A DNA stretch of 64,000 nt from the NCBI RefSeq assembly GCF_021491375.1, contig NZ_JAKEVY010000002.1:682001-746000 (forward strand), in the 5' to 3' direction. Shown here piece by piece: positions 8,517 through 17,042 of this stretch. The position numbers and the translations under genes are program-made. Positions within the stretch are counted from its first letter, which is position 1. Each line of letters opens with the position of its first letter. The notes beneath the pieces were generated by a model. It had not been told where the DNA came from, did no database searches, and worked only from the letters and a program-made list of their open reading frames with translations. Source of the DNA: Flavihumibacter fluminis (GTDB taxonomy: Bacteria; Bacteroidota; Bacteroidia; Chitinophagales; Chitinophagaceae).

Positions 8517-9637
8517 TCCTGGATCACATTATACAAGGTATCACGCTCAACAGGCTTTCTTCTGGCCTGACGGATCAATTGAACCAGTTCATTGGTGGTC
8601 ATGGTGGGCGTTTGTTCTTCTGAGCCTGCCATGGAATAGATCTTGGTAGAATCATCGATGGTTCCATCAATATCATTCACCCCAAATGAAAGCGTGAGTT
8701 GCGCATTGTTTCTTCCCAGCATAGGCCAGTAGGCTTTCAGGTGCGGGAAATTATCCATATAGAGACGGGCTATCGCGTACATCCGCATATCTTCCACAAT
8801 AGTACTTTCAGGAACATGACTCATAGCATTGTCCTTATTGCGGAATTTAAGCGGGATGAAGGTGTTGAAACCACCAGTCTGGTCCTGCAATTGCCGCAGC
8901 CTTTCCATGTGATCGATGCGGTGATGAAAACGTTCGATATGTCCGTATAACATAGTGGCATTGCTGTGCATTCCCAGTTCATGCGCAATACGGTGAATTT
9001 CCAACCAACCTTCCGCATCTACCTTATCAGCACAGATCTGTTCCCTGATTTCAGGTGCAAAGATTTCAGCACCACCTCCGGGCAGGGATTGCAGGCCTGC
9101 TTCCTTCAGGAATTCCATGCCTTCTCTTCTGCTCATCTTTGCTTTGCGGAACATATAATCCAGCTCCACAGGAGTAAATCCTTTTACATGTAAATCGGGG
9201 CGATGCGCTTTGATCTTTTTCAGCAGGTCTGCAAAAAAATGAAGGGTCAGTTTGGGATGAACGCCCCCTACGATATGAACTTCCGTCACCGGCTGGCCAT
9301 CGTATTTTTTTACAATATCCAGCATTTGCTCTGCTGTCAGTTCCCAACCTTCTTCCTTGTGCGCATACAGCCGCGAATAAGAGCAGAAATCGCAGCTGAA
9401 TACACAGATATTAGTAGGTTCAATATGAAAGTTGCGATTGAAATAAGTGGTATCGCCATGTTTCTGTTCTCGTACATGATTGGCGAGTGCACCTAACCAG
9501 GGCAGACTTGCTTTTTCGAAGAGTTGTATACCTTCTTCCGGGCTTATTCTTTCTCCTCCAAAAACCTTTTCAGCTATGCGTTCCAGTTGTTTGTCTGACT
9601 GATTGCCATAAAGTTGTTCAAATACTGCTTGCGTCAT
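8495..9637 (-). CDS. mqnE: Aminofutalosine synthase (radical SAM)
   Basis: A 380-residue radical SAM enzyme. It should join 3-(1-carboxyvinyl)oxybenzoate and S-adenosylmethionine to give 6-amino-6-deoxyfutalosine, an early step of the futalosine route to menaquinone. The cluster motif is CVFSCDFC (a CxxxCxxC), preceded by HIEPTNI. Further MqnE-type markers are GGVHP, LPGGGAEIFAPEIREQIC, MLYGH and TGGFNTFIPLKF. MqnC, the closest relative, usually has an NVCVNDCRFCAF-like motif instead, which supports MqnE. It begins one base after the stop codon of the large secreted protein gene on the same strand, so the two may be cotranscribed, an odd pairing. No other futalosine-pathway gene is in the window. 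The C-terminus overlaps the TolC gene on the other strand. Confidence 0.9.
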   Translation of the reverse strand: MTQAVFEQLYGNQSDKQLERIAEKVFGGERISPEEGIQLFEKASLPWLGALANHVREQKHGDTTYFNRNFHIEPTNICVFSCDFCSYSRLYAHKEEGWELTAEQMLDIVKKYDGQPVTEVHIVGGVHPKLTLHFFADLLKKIKAHRPDLHVKGFTPVELDYMFRKAKMSRREGMEFLKEAGLQSLPGGGAEIFAPEIREQICADKVDAEGWLEIHRIAHELGMHSNATMLYGHIERFHHRIDHMERLRQLQDQTGGFNTFIPLKFRNKDNAMSHVPESTIVEDMRMYAIARLYMDNFPHLKAYWPMLGRNNAQLTLSFGVNDIDGTIDDSTKIYSMAGSEEQTPTMTTNELVQLIRQARRKPVERDTLYNVIQDYSEAAV

Positions 9638-9638
9638 C

Positions 9639-12600
9639 TTATCGGGTGGTCTTTATGATTTTCGTAGTACGAGCTCTGTTCGTGTAGATCAATCGCACAT
9701 AGTAGGTACCTGCTGCCTGCCTGCGGATGTCCACCGGGATATAACTACTGGCATTTCCGTTATAGGAAGCGGACCAGACTGTTTGTCCCGCTGTATTAAC
9801 AACTTCAATGCGGCGAAGGTTCTCAAGATCCCGATAATGCCGCACCACCAGCTGTCCGTCGGTAGGGTTCGGAACCACGAGGTACCCCTGCTCTTTTAAT
9901 ATCGGCGGCAAAGTTATGCTATAGAGCTGGATGTTATCCAGGTAAAGATTGTTGCCCTGCTGGTTGATATTCCTGAAAAATACCTGGAAAGGTTGATTCG
10001 CACTGACCAATCCTGTTAAATCAATGGAATCAGTTCGCCAGTGACTGCGTAGAGAAGGTACAAACTCTACTGTTCCGGGTGTATTGGGATCCGTTATGGT
10101 TTGGAGATCCTGGCCCCACTGGCTGAATAATAGCACGGAATCCCGCCCACAGTTGGTTGTCAGCCAGATTTCAAGTGTATCTGTAGGCGATCCTGCTGGT
10201 TTTGACGACAAGTAGGCAAGATCAAATTTCAGGAATACAGAATCAAAGTTTCCTGTAAGCATGGGCGGTAAAAAAAGTTCATCCCTGTCTCCCGGTACCG
10301 GGTTGATATAATTCCTCATAAGGGCGGATCTCAATCCGGTAGTTGCCGGCCCGGCTGCCACCTGCCACCCCGGAGTACCTTCCCGGCCTTTTACAGCCAG
10401 GTTGGGAGGTGGGAAATCGCCCTGTTCAAAGCTTTCTGTAACCGGTAAACTGGTTGTTTCAAACAGGAAGAAGTTGCTGACAAGCGTATCATTGGCCGGC
10501 AGCAGATCGGGCTGGTTATTGGGCCGGTCTGTATATACCACAAAGCGATTGTTTCCATTCGCAAACCCAATAAAACTGCTGTCATAATTCAACTGGAAAC
10601 TACCTCCGGAGGGTATGTTGAGGCCGGTAATGGTTCGGCTGACCACGGTCTGCTGATTCAGTTGTAAGAAGATCCGGAAACTGTTAATGGCGGTACGTCC
10701 GCTGTTTACCAGTTCAATAACCGGACTAAATTGATCTGAACAGAGCCGGTCTTCAGGTTGCAAAATACTGCGTACCGAAAGATCACGCAAGGGCAAACTG
10801 AAAGGAGCCAACTGAATATCATCGAGGAAAATGTTCTGACCGAATTTATTAACGCTCACAAATGCAAAACGAACATTTCCGGCACCATTGAATCTACTAA
10901 CCGGAATGCTGATTCGATTATTCCTCCATTCTCCTGCTGCCGGTATCCAGTTCAGATCACCGGTGGTTCCAGTGGTAGATGCCAATCCGGCTCCTCCTTC
11001 CTTCCAGACCAGTTCCGTGAAACTGTTTCCGCAATCGAGGGAAGCCATCAGCATCAGGGTGTCTGCAAATTCAGCAGAGTTGGAATAGGGTTTATAAGCA
11101 TGCGCAAAACGAACAATGACGGAATCAACATTATTGAGCTGCATGGCGGGTGCGATCAGGTAATCCAGATCACCCGGACTGTTATAATTGAACACATTCA
11201 GAAAAGCGGAAGCTGTACCACTGTTACTGGCAAGTGTAGAGCGTGCCCAGGTTATACTGCCGGTGTTTGGATTCAATACATTCCAGCGGGCAGGAGGGAA
11301 GCTAGCCCCTTCAAATCCCTGCGTAATAGTACCAGTAACAGGTGGTTGTAAAATAAAATCAACCGAAAGACTGTCATTGAAACTACGCTCATCTGCCACA
11401 CCGTTCGGCTGGCTTACAAATACCTGGAGCCGGTAATTCCCTTCAGTGCTAACAGTAATGGGTAGTTGAAGATTTACTGTTTGGCCAAATGCCAGGTTTC
11501 CATTGTAATTGATAAATTGAATCGCACCATTGTTGAGTCGCCAGTTAATACGGGCGCTGGTTAATGGCAGGTTTCCGCTGTTGGATAGCTGTATGGTTGC
11601 CTGGAATCCGGTGGCAGTACAAAAAATCTGACCGTTTAACGGAGCATTGATCGCTGCGAGTTTGGCATCGTTGTTTTTATTCGGCGCCAGCTTGATGGCG
11701 GCTACTTTTGTTTTCCAACCACCCTGGGAGCCGTACATGGAGGTGAGCCAGAAAATCGAATCTTCCAACGGATCGGGTGCAATCATGTTGTAATCGCCCC
11801 ACCGCGATGAAAAGGTTCCATAACCGGATCCTGTAACGATGGATGTTTCATCCGCCGGCAGGGTGCCGGGAGCATCATTCTGATTTCTTCCGGTTACCCG
11901 AATAGAGGGCCAGAGTGTACTGGAAGATGCATTGTAAACAGCTGCAATTTGTCCCAATGCATTTATATTCATGGATGGGTAAAAACGATGAGTGGCATCA
12001 GGAGAATAGGTGCCCTCCTGGTGGAGGGTCCAGTTTGATCCGGATCGCCTGAGTTCATGCCAGCGAATGCCAGCCACACCCGGATTACCAGCGTTTACCG
12101 TATGATAAATCAGAATGGATTCATGGGTTGGGAAACGGCGGTAAATGGGTTTATCCATCACGAAATTGGTGGTGGCCATCAGGCGATTGTTATTACCGGG
12201 AGTGGTAATACAAGCCTGGAAATATCCTCCATCCTCGCAAATGGTGGTATTAAAGGGGGCAGTTAAAATAGAGCCTGCATTCGTTAACCGGCTGTTTGCT
12301 ACGTTGTTGAAATCAACCTGAAAGGATAGCAGACCAATACTGTCGACATCCGATTGGGTGGTGCGGGCATCATCATTCCGGTAAGCAAATAAACCAGGGC
12401 TACCGGCATCCGGCATTTCTGCGCCGAATGCATTCACTGGCGCGATGCCATCATATTTATTCACATCCGCGAGGCGAACCCTTTGCATCTGGATATTGGT
12501 TTCCCCATTCAGCATCTGGTTTTTATTGAATGCAAAAAGGGAGTTCCCTGCAAATATGTTCTCGGGCAAACTGAAATCCCGGGATGTTGCATACCAGGCA

Positions 12601-13322
12601 TCCGGCCAAACTGAAATTTTGGGGTAATCCGGAAAGAAACTGGCGTCGGTAAATTTGTAAATATTCCAGGCCCCCAGTGGGTCTGGGGTTTGAGAAACAT
12701 AAAAAATCAGGGTGTTGATATCGCCGCTTCCAACGGGGGTGCCGAACTCCATCATCACAAAACGATTGGCATATTGATCGTACAAACAGATGCCATCACC
12801 CGCACCGCTGTAGCCCGAGGCTTGAGTAAGGTTATCAAGATAAACCGGCTCGGTCAATTGGGCTCCAGCTTTACTAAACACCTGGAAATAGGCGCCTGAT
12901 GGGCCATTTACCATCTGGATAATATGATTGGGACCTACACAAATTGTAGGATCAGCCGGGGTAAGTTCTGCGGCTGACATGCCTTCACTGTTCACACTTA
13001 TTTCCGGCGACAATATGATGGAGGAGGAAAGCGGTTGGGGTTGCCTACCGGGTTGCCCGAATCTCAAAGGATCTTCCTTGAGGTAGAGCGCAGTAGGGTC
13101 TTTTGGAGGGCGGGGGCCTTTGCGTTTACCCCGGTTCCAGAGTAGTCCGTGCCGGTCGCGAACAACCGTATTTTGCTTGCCGGGAGGGATGACCAGGTTG
13201 CGTATGGTAGGCGTATTTCCGATCTTCTGGCCCATGCCCGATCGGATCACGGGTTGCTGCGCCTGAAGGGAAGCAAATAAACCCTGAATACAACAAATAA
13301 TAATAAATAAATTCTTGAGCAT
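9639..13322 (-). CDS. Large secreted protein with type IX sorting domain
   Basis: A 1227-residue secreted protein. It starts with a signal peptide (MLKNLFIIICCIQGLFASLQAQ) and ends in a type A type IX sorting domain from about residue 1146 (VVPNPTDGQLVV ... GTYYVRL), so it should cross the outer membrane by the Por system and be anchored or released. The N-terminal half (about 115-560) belongs to a family of Bacteroidota secreted proteins whose sequence suggests a beta-propeller (DPTICVGPNHIIQMVN, DYPKISVWPDAWY). Two beta-sandwich 'choice-of-anchor J'-like domains start near 666 (QGFEGASFPPARWNV) and 962 (ESFEQGDFPPPNL), separated by CARDB-like segments. I see no catalytic motif. A TATATTTG element at 13356-13349 could drive it. 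Function unknown; adhesion or substrate binding is a guess. Confidence 0.85.
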   Translation of the reverse strand: MLKNLFIIICCIQGLFASLQAQQPVIRSGMGQKIGNTPTIRNLVIPPGKQNTVVRDRHGLLWNRGKRKGPRPPKDPTALYLKEDPLRFGQPGRQPQPLSSSIILSPEISVNSEGMSAAELTPADPTICVGPNHIIQMVNGPSGAYFQVFSKAGAQLTEPVYLDNLTQASGYSGAGDGICLYDQYANRFVMMEFGTPVGSGDINTLIFYVSQTPDPLGAWNIYKFTDASFFPDYPKISVWPDAWYATSRDFSLPENIFAGNSLFAFNKNQMLNGETNIQMQRVRLADVNKYDGIAPVNAFGAEMPDAGSPGLFAYRNDDARTTQSDVDSIGLLSFQVDFNNVANSRLTNAGSILTAPFNTTICEDGGYFQACITTPGNNNRLMATTNFVMDKPIYRRFPTHESILIYHTVNAGNPGVAGIRWHELRRSGSNWTLHQEGTYSPDATHRFYPSMNINALGQIAAVYNASSSTLWPSIRVTGRNQNDAPGTLPADETSIVTGSGYGTFSSRWGDYNMIAPDPLEDSIFWLTSMYGSQGGWKTKVAAIKLAPNKNNDAKLAAINAPLNGQIFCTATGFQATIQLSNSGNLPLTSARINWRLNNGAIQFINYNGNLAFGQTVNLQLPITVSTEGNYRLQVFVSQPNGVADERSFNDSLSVDFILQPPVTGTITQGFEGASFPPARWNVLNPNTGSITWARSTLASNSGTASAFLNVFNYNSPGDLDYLIAPAMQLNNVDSVIVRFAHAYKPYSNSAEFADTLMLMASLDCGNSFTELVWKEGGAGLASTTGTTGDLNWIPAAGEWRNNRISIPVSRFNGAGNVRFAFVSVNKFGQNIFLDDIQLAPFSLPLRDLSVRSILQPEDRLCSDQFSPVIELVNSGRTAINSFRIFLQLNQQTVVSRTITGLNIPSGGSFQLNYDSSFIGFANGNNRFVVYTDRPNNQPDLLPANDTLVSNFFLFETTSLPVTESFEQGDFPPPNLAVKGREGTPGWQVAAGPATTGLRSALMRNYINPVPGDRDELFLPPMLTGNFDSVFLKFDLAYLSSKPAGSPTDTLEIWLTTNCGRDSVLLFSQWGQDLQTITDPNTPGTVEFVPSLRSHWRTDSIDLTGLVSANQPFQVFFRNINQQGNNLYLDNIQLYSITLPPILKEQGYLVVPNPTDGQLVVRHYRDLENLRRIEVVNTAGQTVWSASYNGNASSYIPVDIRRQAAGTYYVRLIYTNRARTTKIIKTTR

Positions 13323-13348
13323 GAACAGCTTTTCCCTTGGCCGAAATA

Positions 13349-13356
13349 CAAATATA
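13349..13356 (-). promoter_or_regulatory. -7 promoter element for the type IX secreted protein
   Basis: On the minus strand this reads TATATTTG, matching the Bacteroidota -7 consensus TANNTTTG, 26 bp before the start codon. A TTTC lies about 20 bp further upstream where TTTG would be expected, so the -33 element is imperfect. Confidence 0.5.
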
Positions 13357-13416
13357 ACTTACAGAAGCCAAGGATTGAAAAAACATATATCTTGCTGCCA
13401 CTAAAAACTGCTGTTC

Positions 13417-14679
13417 ATGCATCGATTCCAGGGTCTCATTGGTATCGTTCTCATTTTAGGGATCGCTTATTTATTCTCCAATAACAAAAAGAAGATCAAT
13501 TTACGGGTGGTAGGCAGCGGAATTGCCTTGCAATTACTGATTGCCATCCTGGTTTTGAAAGTGCCGGCTGTTACCCGGTTTTTTCAGTTATTGGGGAAAG
13601 GCATGGAAAAGATAGAAATATTTGCCAGGAAGGGGGCATCCTTCGTATATGGCGGAATTGCTACCTATCAGCCAGATGGCACAGTTGGAAATTATGTGGC
13701 AGGCGGATTTGTTTTTGCCTTTAATGTTACGGCCACAATCATCCTGGTTTGCGCACTGGTAGCCGTTTTTTATCATTTCGGGGTCATGCAGCGTATTGTG
13801 GCTGTGATCGCCAAAGCCATGAATTTTGTGATGCGGGTAAGTGGTGCGGAAGCCTTGAGTAATGTGGCTTCTGCATTTGTTGGCCAGGTAGAGGCACAAG
13901 TTATGATCCGTCCTTATCTACAAACCATGACCCGAAGTGAACTGCTGGCCAGTATGAGTGGAAGCCTGGCCTGTATTGCGGGTGGGATTCTGGTTGTTTA
14001 TGCCAACATGGGGGCACAGGCCGGATTGGATCTTGCTCCCAAATTGATTATGGCAAGTCTGATGGCAGCTCCCGGCGCACTGGTGATCTCTAAAATTGTA
14101 TTCCCCGAAACCGAAGAAAGCCAGACCATGGGTAGGGTGAAACTGGAGGTTAAAAGCCATTATACTAATGTGGTAGATGCTATTTCGCATGGTGCAGGTG
14201 ATGGATTCAAAATTGCCATGAATGTTATTGCCATGCTGATTGGGTTTATTGCCGTGATTGCCTGTATTGATTGGGTACTGATCAAAATCGGACATATTTT
14301 CAACCCGGAGTTTGAACTCAGCCTGAATTATATTTTCGGAAAGATTTTCTATCCTTTCGCATGGGCCATGGGAGTACCCCTGGATGATGTTGACAATGTG
14401 GCTACCTTACTGGGACAAAAACTTACCATCAATGAGTTCGTAGCCTTTCAGAACCTGACCAACCAATCTGTGCCAGTAGTATCTGATAAAGGATTGCTGA
14501 TCGTAAGTATTGCAATTTGTGGTTTTGCTAATTTCAGTTCGGTTGGCATGCAGATCGGTGGTATCGGTGAAATTGCTCCGGGAAGAAGAAGTGATCTCGC
14601 TAGGCTGGGATTAAAAGCCCTGCTCTGCGGAACCCTGGCCTCTTACCTGAGTGCTACCATTGCTGGCATCCTGATGTAA
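13417..14679 (+). CDS. nupC: Concentrative nucleoside transporter (NupC/CNT family)
   Basis: A 420-residue inner-membrane symporter that should import nucleosides with H+ or Na+. It has the full bacterial CNT layout: three N-terminal helices, the conserved core with GVMQRIV, the segment SGAEALSNVASAFVGQVEA that holds nucleoside-contacting residues, and the C-terminal gate and core regions (LTINEFVAFQNL, then CGFANFSSVGMQIGGIGEI). Length is normal. It is divergent from the secreted protein gene, with about 95 bp between them. Three bases separate its stop from that of the converging lipoprotein gene. It could feed the pyrimidine salvage activity of the pyrR product at 29.8 kb, but nothing in the sequence ties them together. 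Confidence 0.93.
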   Translation: MHRFQGLIGIVLILGIAYLFSNNKKKINLRVVGSGIALQLLIAILVLKVPAVTRFFQLLGKGMEKIEIFARKGASFVYGGIATYQPDGTVGNYVAGGFVFAFNVTATIILVCALVAVFYHFGVMQRIVAVIAKAMNFVMRVSGAEALSNVASAFVGQVEAQVMIRPYLQTMTRSELLASMSGSLACIAGGILVVYANMGAQAGLDLAPKLIMASLMAAPGALVISKIVFPETEESQTMGRVKLEVKSHYTNVVDAISHGAGDGFKIAMNVIAMLIGFIAVIACIDWVLIKIGHIFNPEFELSLNYIFGKIFYPFAWAMGVPLDDVDNVATLLGQKLTINEFVAFQNLTNQSVPVVSDKGLLIVSIAICGFANFSSVGMQIGGIGEIAPGRRSDLARLGLKALLCGTLASYLSATIAGILM

Positions 14680-14682
14680 ACC

Positions 14683-16455
14683 TTACTGGTTTCGGATTAC
14701 TTTGAACCGAAAATTAAAGGGCAGGGTACGATTGCTGCTTAGATCACGCATATTCCCGTTTGCAGTTCCTTCAATGTATTCTCCCACCTTTCCGAACTGG
14801 GTGATTTTAACCAGCCAGGTACCTGCACTGGTAAGCTGTGTTTTATTCTGGCTGAACTTTAGTGTAGTTACGGGGTATTCACCGGGGTTTTCATTACCTG
14901 AAAAACTCAGGCTGAAAGCAACAGCAGTTGGATCATTTGCTTTGTAACAGTTGATCACATAGGTTCTCTCACCATTCGCTTTAGCCTGAACCAGTGAATC
15001 GGTTGGAGCTTGCAAGAGATAATTGGTTCCGTTCAGCGTATAGCTGATATACTGCATGTTTCTTTTATTACAGGTGCTCAGTAACCCGAGGTCAACCGAT
15101 CCTGTAGAAACTTCCATCATGATTGAATTACTTTCCTGGTTGCCCTCTTCATCCACTGCCGTTATTTTCGCATAGGTATTGGTGTTATAGCAGCGATTCA
15201 AGTTCAATTGAAAATTGCCGTTGTTGATACTGGCTTTGTATTGCTGACCATCAATTACCACATTCACCCAGCCCTTGTAAACCGGAGCTGCTTTGCAGTT
15301 TTGCACTTTGCCTGAAAGTACCAGGTTGTTTCTGCCAGTAGTACCGGCCTTAATAGTGCCGAGCCAGTTGTTGGAAGAACCGGTATTGATTTGCTGACTT
15401 GCCAACACTTCATCACAGGAATTAATGATGCGGATTTCCATTGCCTGGTTGCTCGGCGCATTCATTAAAAGATCCCCTTTATTGTTCGTGTGAACAGGGC
15501 TGCCAAGCAGTTGTTTTCCATCCGCCGTATACAATTGAATTCGGGCAAAAGAAAATGCTTCACCGGCTATATCGGTAACAGTAGCCTTAAGAGGAGCAGC
15601 AGGAAGTGCTGTACCTACAGCCCATGTTGAAAAATGCGGAACCTGGGCGATATAAAAATTTCCATCGCGGCGGGCTTTCCCTTCTTCTTTCCACTCGGTG
15701 CTGATGGGGTCATAGGACCAGAGAGAAACTGCTCCTGGCAGATTCATCTGCCTGGTTGCGGGAATGGGGAAACGCACAGTTGCAGCTTTACCTGTTTTCA
15801 ACTGAAGTTGTTGACCTGCGTCACCGGTTAATTCGGTTACCACTGCGCTTATAAATTGGATAGATACTGCTTTGTTTTGTAAGTCTCTGCCCTTGGACCC
15901 AGGAATTACTCCATAAAAGGTTGGGTCATCTGAATCTTTACTGAAGGCGTTTGCCTGTACGTTTCCTGAATACTGCTGCCCATTTGCTGCTTCTGCAATA
16001 GCATCCGGACCAAACTCAATCCCTGAACCGGATGGCAAGGTATAGGATCCACCACTGGCGGCTGCAAAACGTACACCGCTGTTCAGGGGCTCCAACTGCA
16101 TCCGAACATAATGTTCTGTTTCCGGCATCACCTCAAACCCTTTGTACTCGCGGAAAAAACCGTTTACCGAAACCTCCACCAATCCGCTGTTGGGTTTTAC
16201 CCGAATGGACGAAAACCGATAATTTCCATTGATATCAGTGGTGGTTACATGATTTCCGGAACGTACCACTGCGCCAGCTACCGGGGCAGTCTGCTGATCC
16301 GTAATCCTCCCCTGAAGGGATATAGTAACCAGTTCCGTTTCTGTGGATTTGCCTACAGGCGGGAGATCTGCCTGTTGATCGGGCTTTGTACAGGCATTTA
16401 ACAGGACAGCGCAAAAAAGCACAATCCAGCCTTTACGGATGATTGGATTTGACAT
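14683..16455 (-). CDS. Surface/periplasmic lipoprotein with carboxypeptidase-regulatory-like domain
   Basis: A 590-residue lipoprotein. The signal peptide ends at a lipobox cysteine (LLNACTKPDQQ). Residues ~45-125 form a carboxypeptidase-regulatory-like beta-sandwich (ISLQGRITDQQTAPVAGAVV, then TTTDINGNYRFSSI). The next ~160 residues resemble the ZU5/GAIN-adjacent modules seen in Bacteroidota lipoproteins (GSYTLPSGSGIEFGPDAI; WSYDPISTEWKEEGKA; FSTWAVG). The rest is beta-rich, with further repeats of an Ig-like pattern, and no catalytic motif is visible. Such proteins are thought to be structural or ligand-binding at the cell surface; here the function is not known. It converges on the nucleoside transporter gene with a 3-bp gap. 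Upstream, 168 bp separate it from thioredoxin and hold that gene's terminator. Confidence 0.8.
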   Translation of the reverse strand: MSNPIIRKGWIVLFCAVLLNACTKPDQQADLPPVGKSTETELVTISLQGRITDQQTAPVAGAVVRSGNHVTTTDINGNYRFSSIRVKPNSGLVEVSVNGFFREYKGFEVMPETEHYVRMQLEPLNSGVRFAAASGGSYTLPSGSGIEFGPDAIAEAANGQQYSGNVQANAFSKDSDDPTFYGVIPGSKGRDLQNKAVSIQFISAVVTELTGDAGQQLQLKTGKAATVRFPIPATRQMNLPGAVSLWSYDPISTEWKEEGKARRDGNFYIAQVPHFSTWAVGTALPAAPLKATVTDIAGEAFSFARIQLYTADGKQLLGSPVHTNNKGDLLMNAPSNQAMEIRIINSCDEVLASQQINTGSSNNWLGTIKAGTTGRNNLVLSGKVQNCKAAPVYKGWVNVVIDGQQYKASINNGNFQLNLNRCYNTNTYAKITAVDEEGNQESNSIMMEVSTGSVDLGLLSTCNKRNMQYISYTLNGTNYLLQAPTDSLVQAKANGERTYVINCYKANDPTAVAFSLSFSGNENPGEYPVTTLKFSQNKTQLTSAGTWLVKITQFGKVGEYIEGTANGNMRDLSSNRTLPFNFRFKVIRNQ

Positions 16456-16570
16456 AGGGTATGAATCTTAATCTTGAACGACCTTAAACTTCAAATAGTA
16501 TGCCGTAGACGCCAGTTTCCTGCCATTCGTCGAATAAATTCTGCGGTCATTGACCCGGATCAATAAAAAC

Positions 16571-16600
16571 TAAGAGGTCCCCCTTATGGAAGACCTCTTA
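16571..16600 (-). terminator. Intrinsic terminator after thioredoxin
   Basis: A perfect 9-bp stem (taagaggtc / gacctctta) with a 12-base loop. Reading the minus strand, the stem is followed by GTTTTTATTG, a short U-tract. It lies 24 bp after the thioredoxin stop codon and fits that gene. Confidence 0.8.
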
Positions 16601-16623
16601 TTATCCCTGGTATCTGAATTTTA

Positions 16624-16941
16624 TCAGATATGAGCTTCGATTTTCTTTACAAAATTGGACTTTGGTTGAGCTCCAACCAGCTTGTCAACCACCTGGCCGT
16701 TCTTCACGAACAGGATTGCCGGAATGGAAGTAATGCCATAATTAATGGAAAGTTGCGGGTTATTGTCCACATTTACTTTTCCGATCTTAACCTTTCCATC
16801 GTACTCTTTGGAAAGTTCTTCGATAACCGGACCAATAGCGCGGCAAGGGCCACACCATTCTGCCCAAAAGTCAATAACACTTAATTTATCAGACTCCAGT
16901 ACTTCAGTCTGGAAATTGGAATCGGTGAATTCTAAAGCCAT
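16624..16941 (-). CDS. trxA: Thioredoxin
   Basis: A 105-residue cytoplasmic thioredoxin, the general disulfide reductant. The active site is [11 protein letters not shown] (CGPC), the cis-proline is in TSIPAIL, and the length is standard. The ATG at 16941 is chosen: a frame open to 16986 would add 15 residues, but a -7 promoter element TATTTTTG sits at 16991-16984, so transcription should start inside that extension. The gene is followed by a clear intrinsic terminator and preceded by the divergently placed end of dnaE on the same strand (dnaE stop at 17043), so it has its own promoter. The call is certain. Confidence 0.97.
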   Translation of the reverse strand: MALEFTDSNFQTEVLESDKLSVIDFWAEWCGPCRAIGPVIEELSKEYDGKVKIGKVNVDNNPQLSINYGITSIPAILFVKNGQVVDKLVGAQPKSNFVKKIEAHI

Positions 16942-16983
16942 GATTCTGTATTTTATGATGTTTATTTGATAACTCTTTAAACG

Positions 16984-16991
16984 CAAAAATA
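16984..16991 (-). promoter_or_regulatory. -7 promoter element for thioredoxin
   Basis: The minus strand reads TATTTTTG, a full match to TANNTTTG. Initiation about 7 bases downstream would leave a leader of roughly 35 nt before the ATG at 16941 and rules out the longer reading of the gene. No convincing -33 TTTG is visible. Confidence 0.55.
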
Positions 16992-17042
16992 GTTCCGTTG
17001 GTTGAAAGGGGCTGTTATGACATAGCCAATTGTTAAGTACTG

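Noticed and set aside
9639-13322. Enzyme (peptidase or glycoside hydrolase) inside the type IX secreted protein
   Set aside because: No catalytic motif or recognisable hydrolase domain was found; only propeller-like and beta-sandwich modules.
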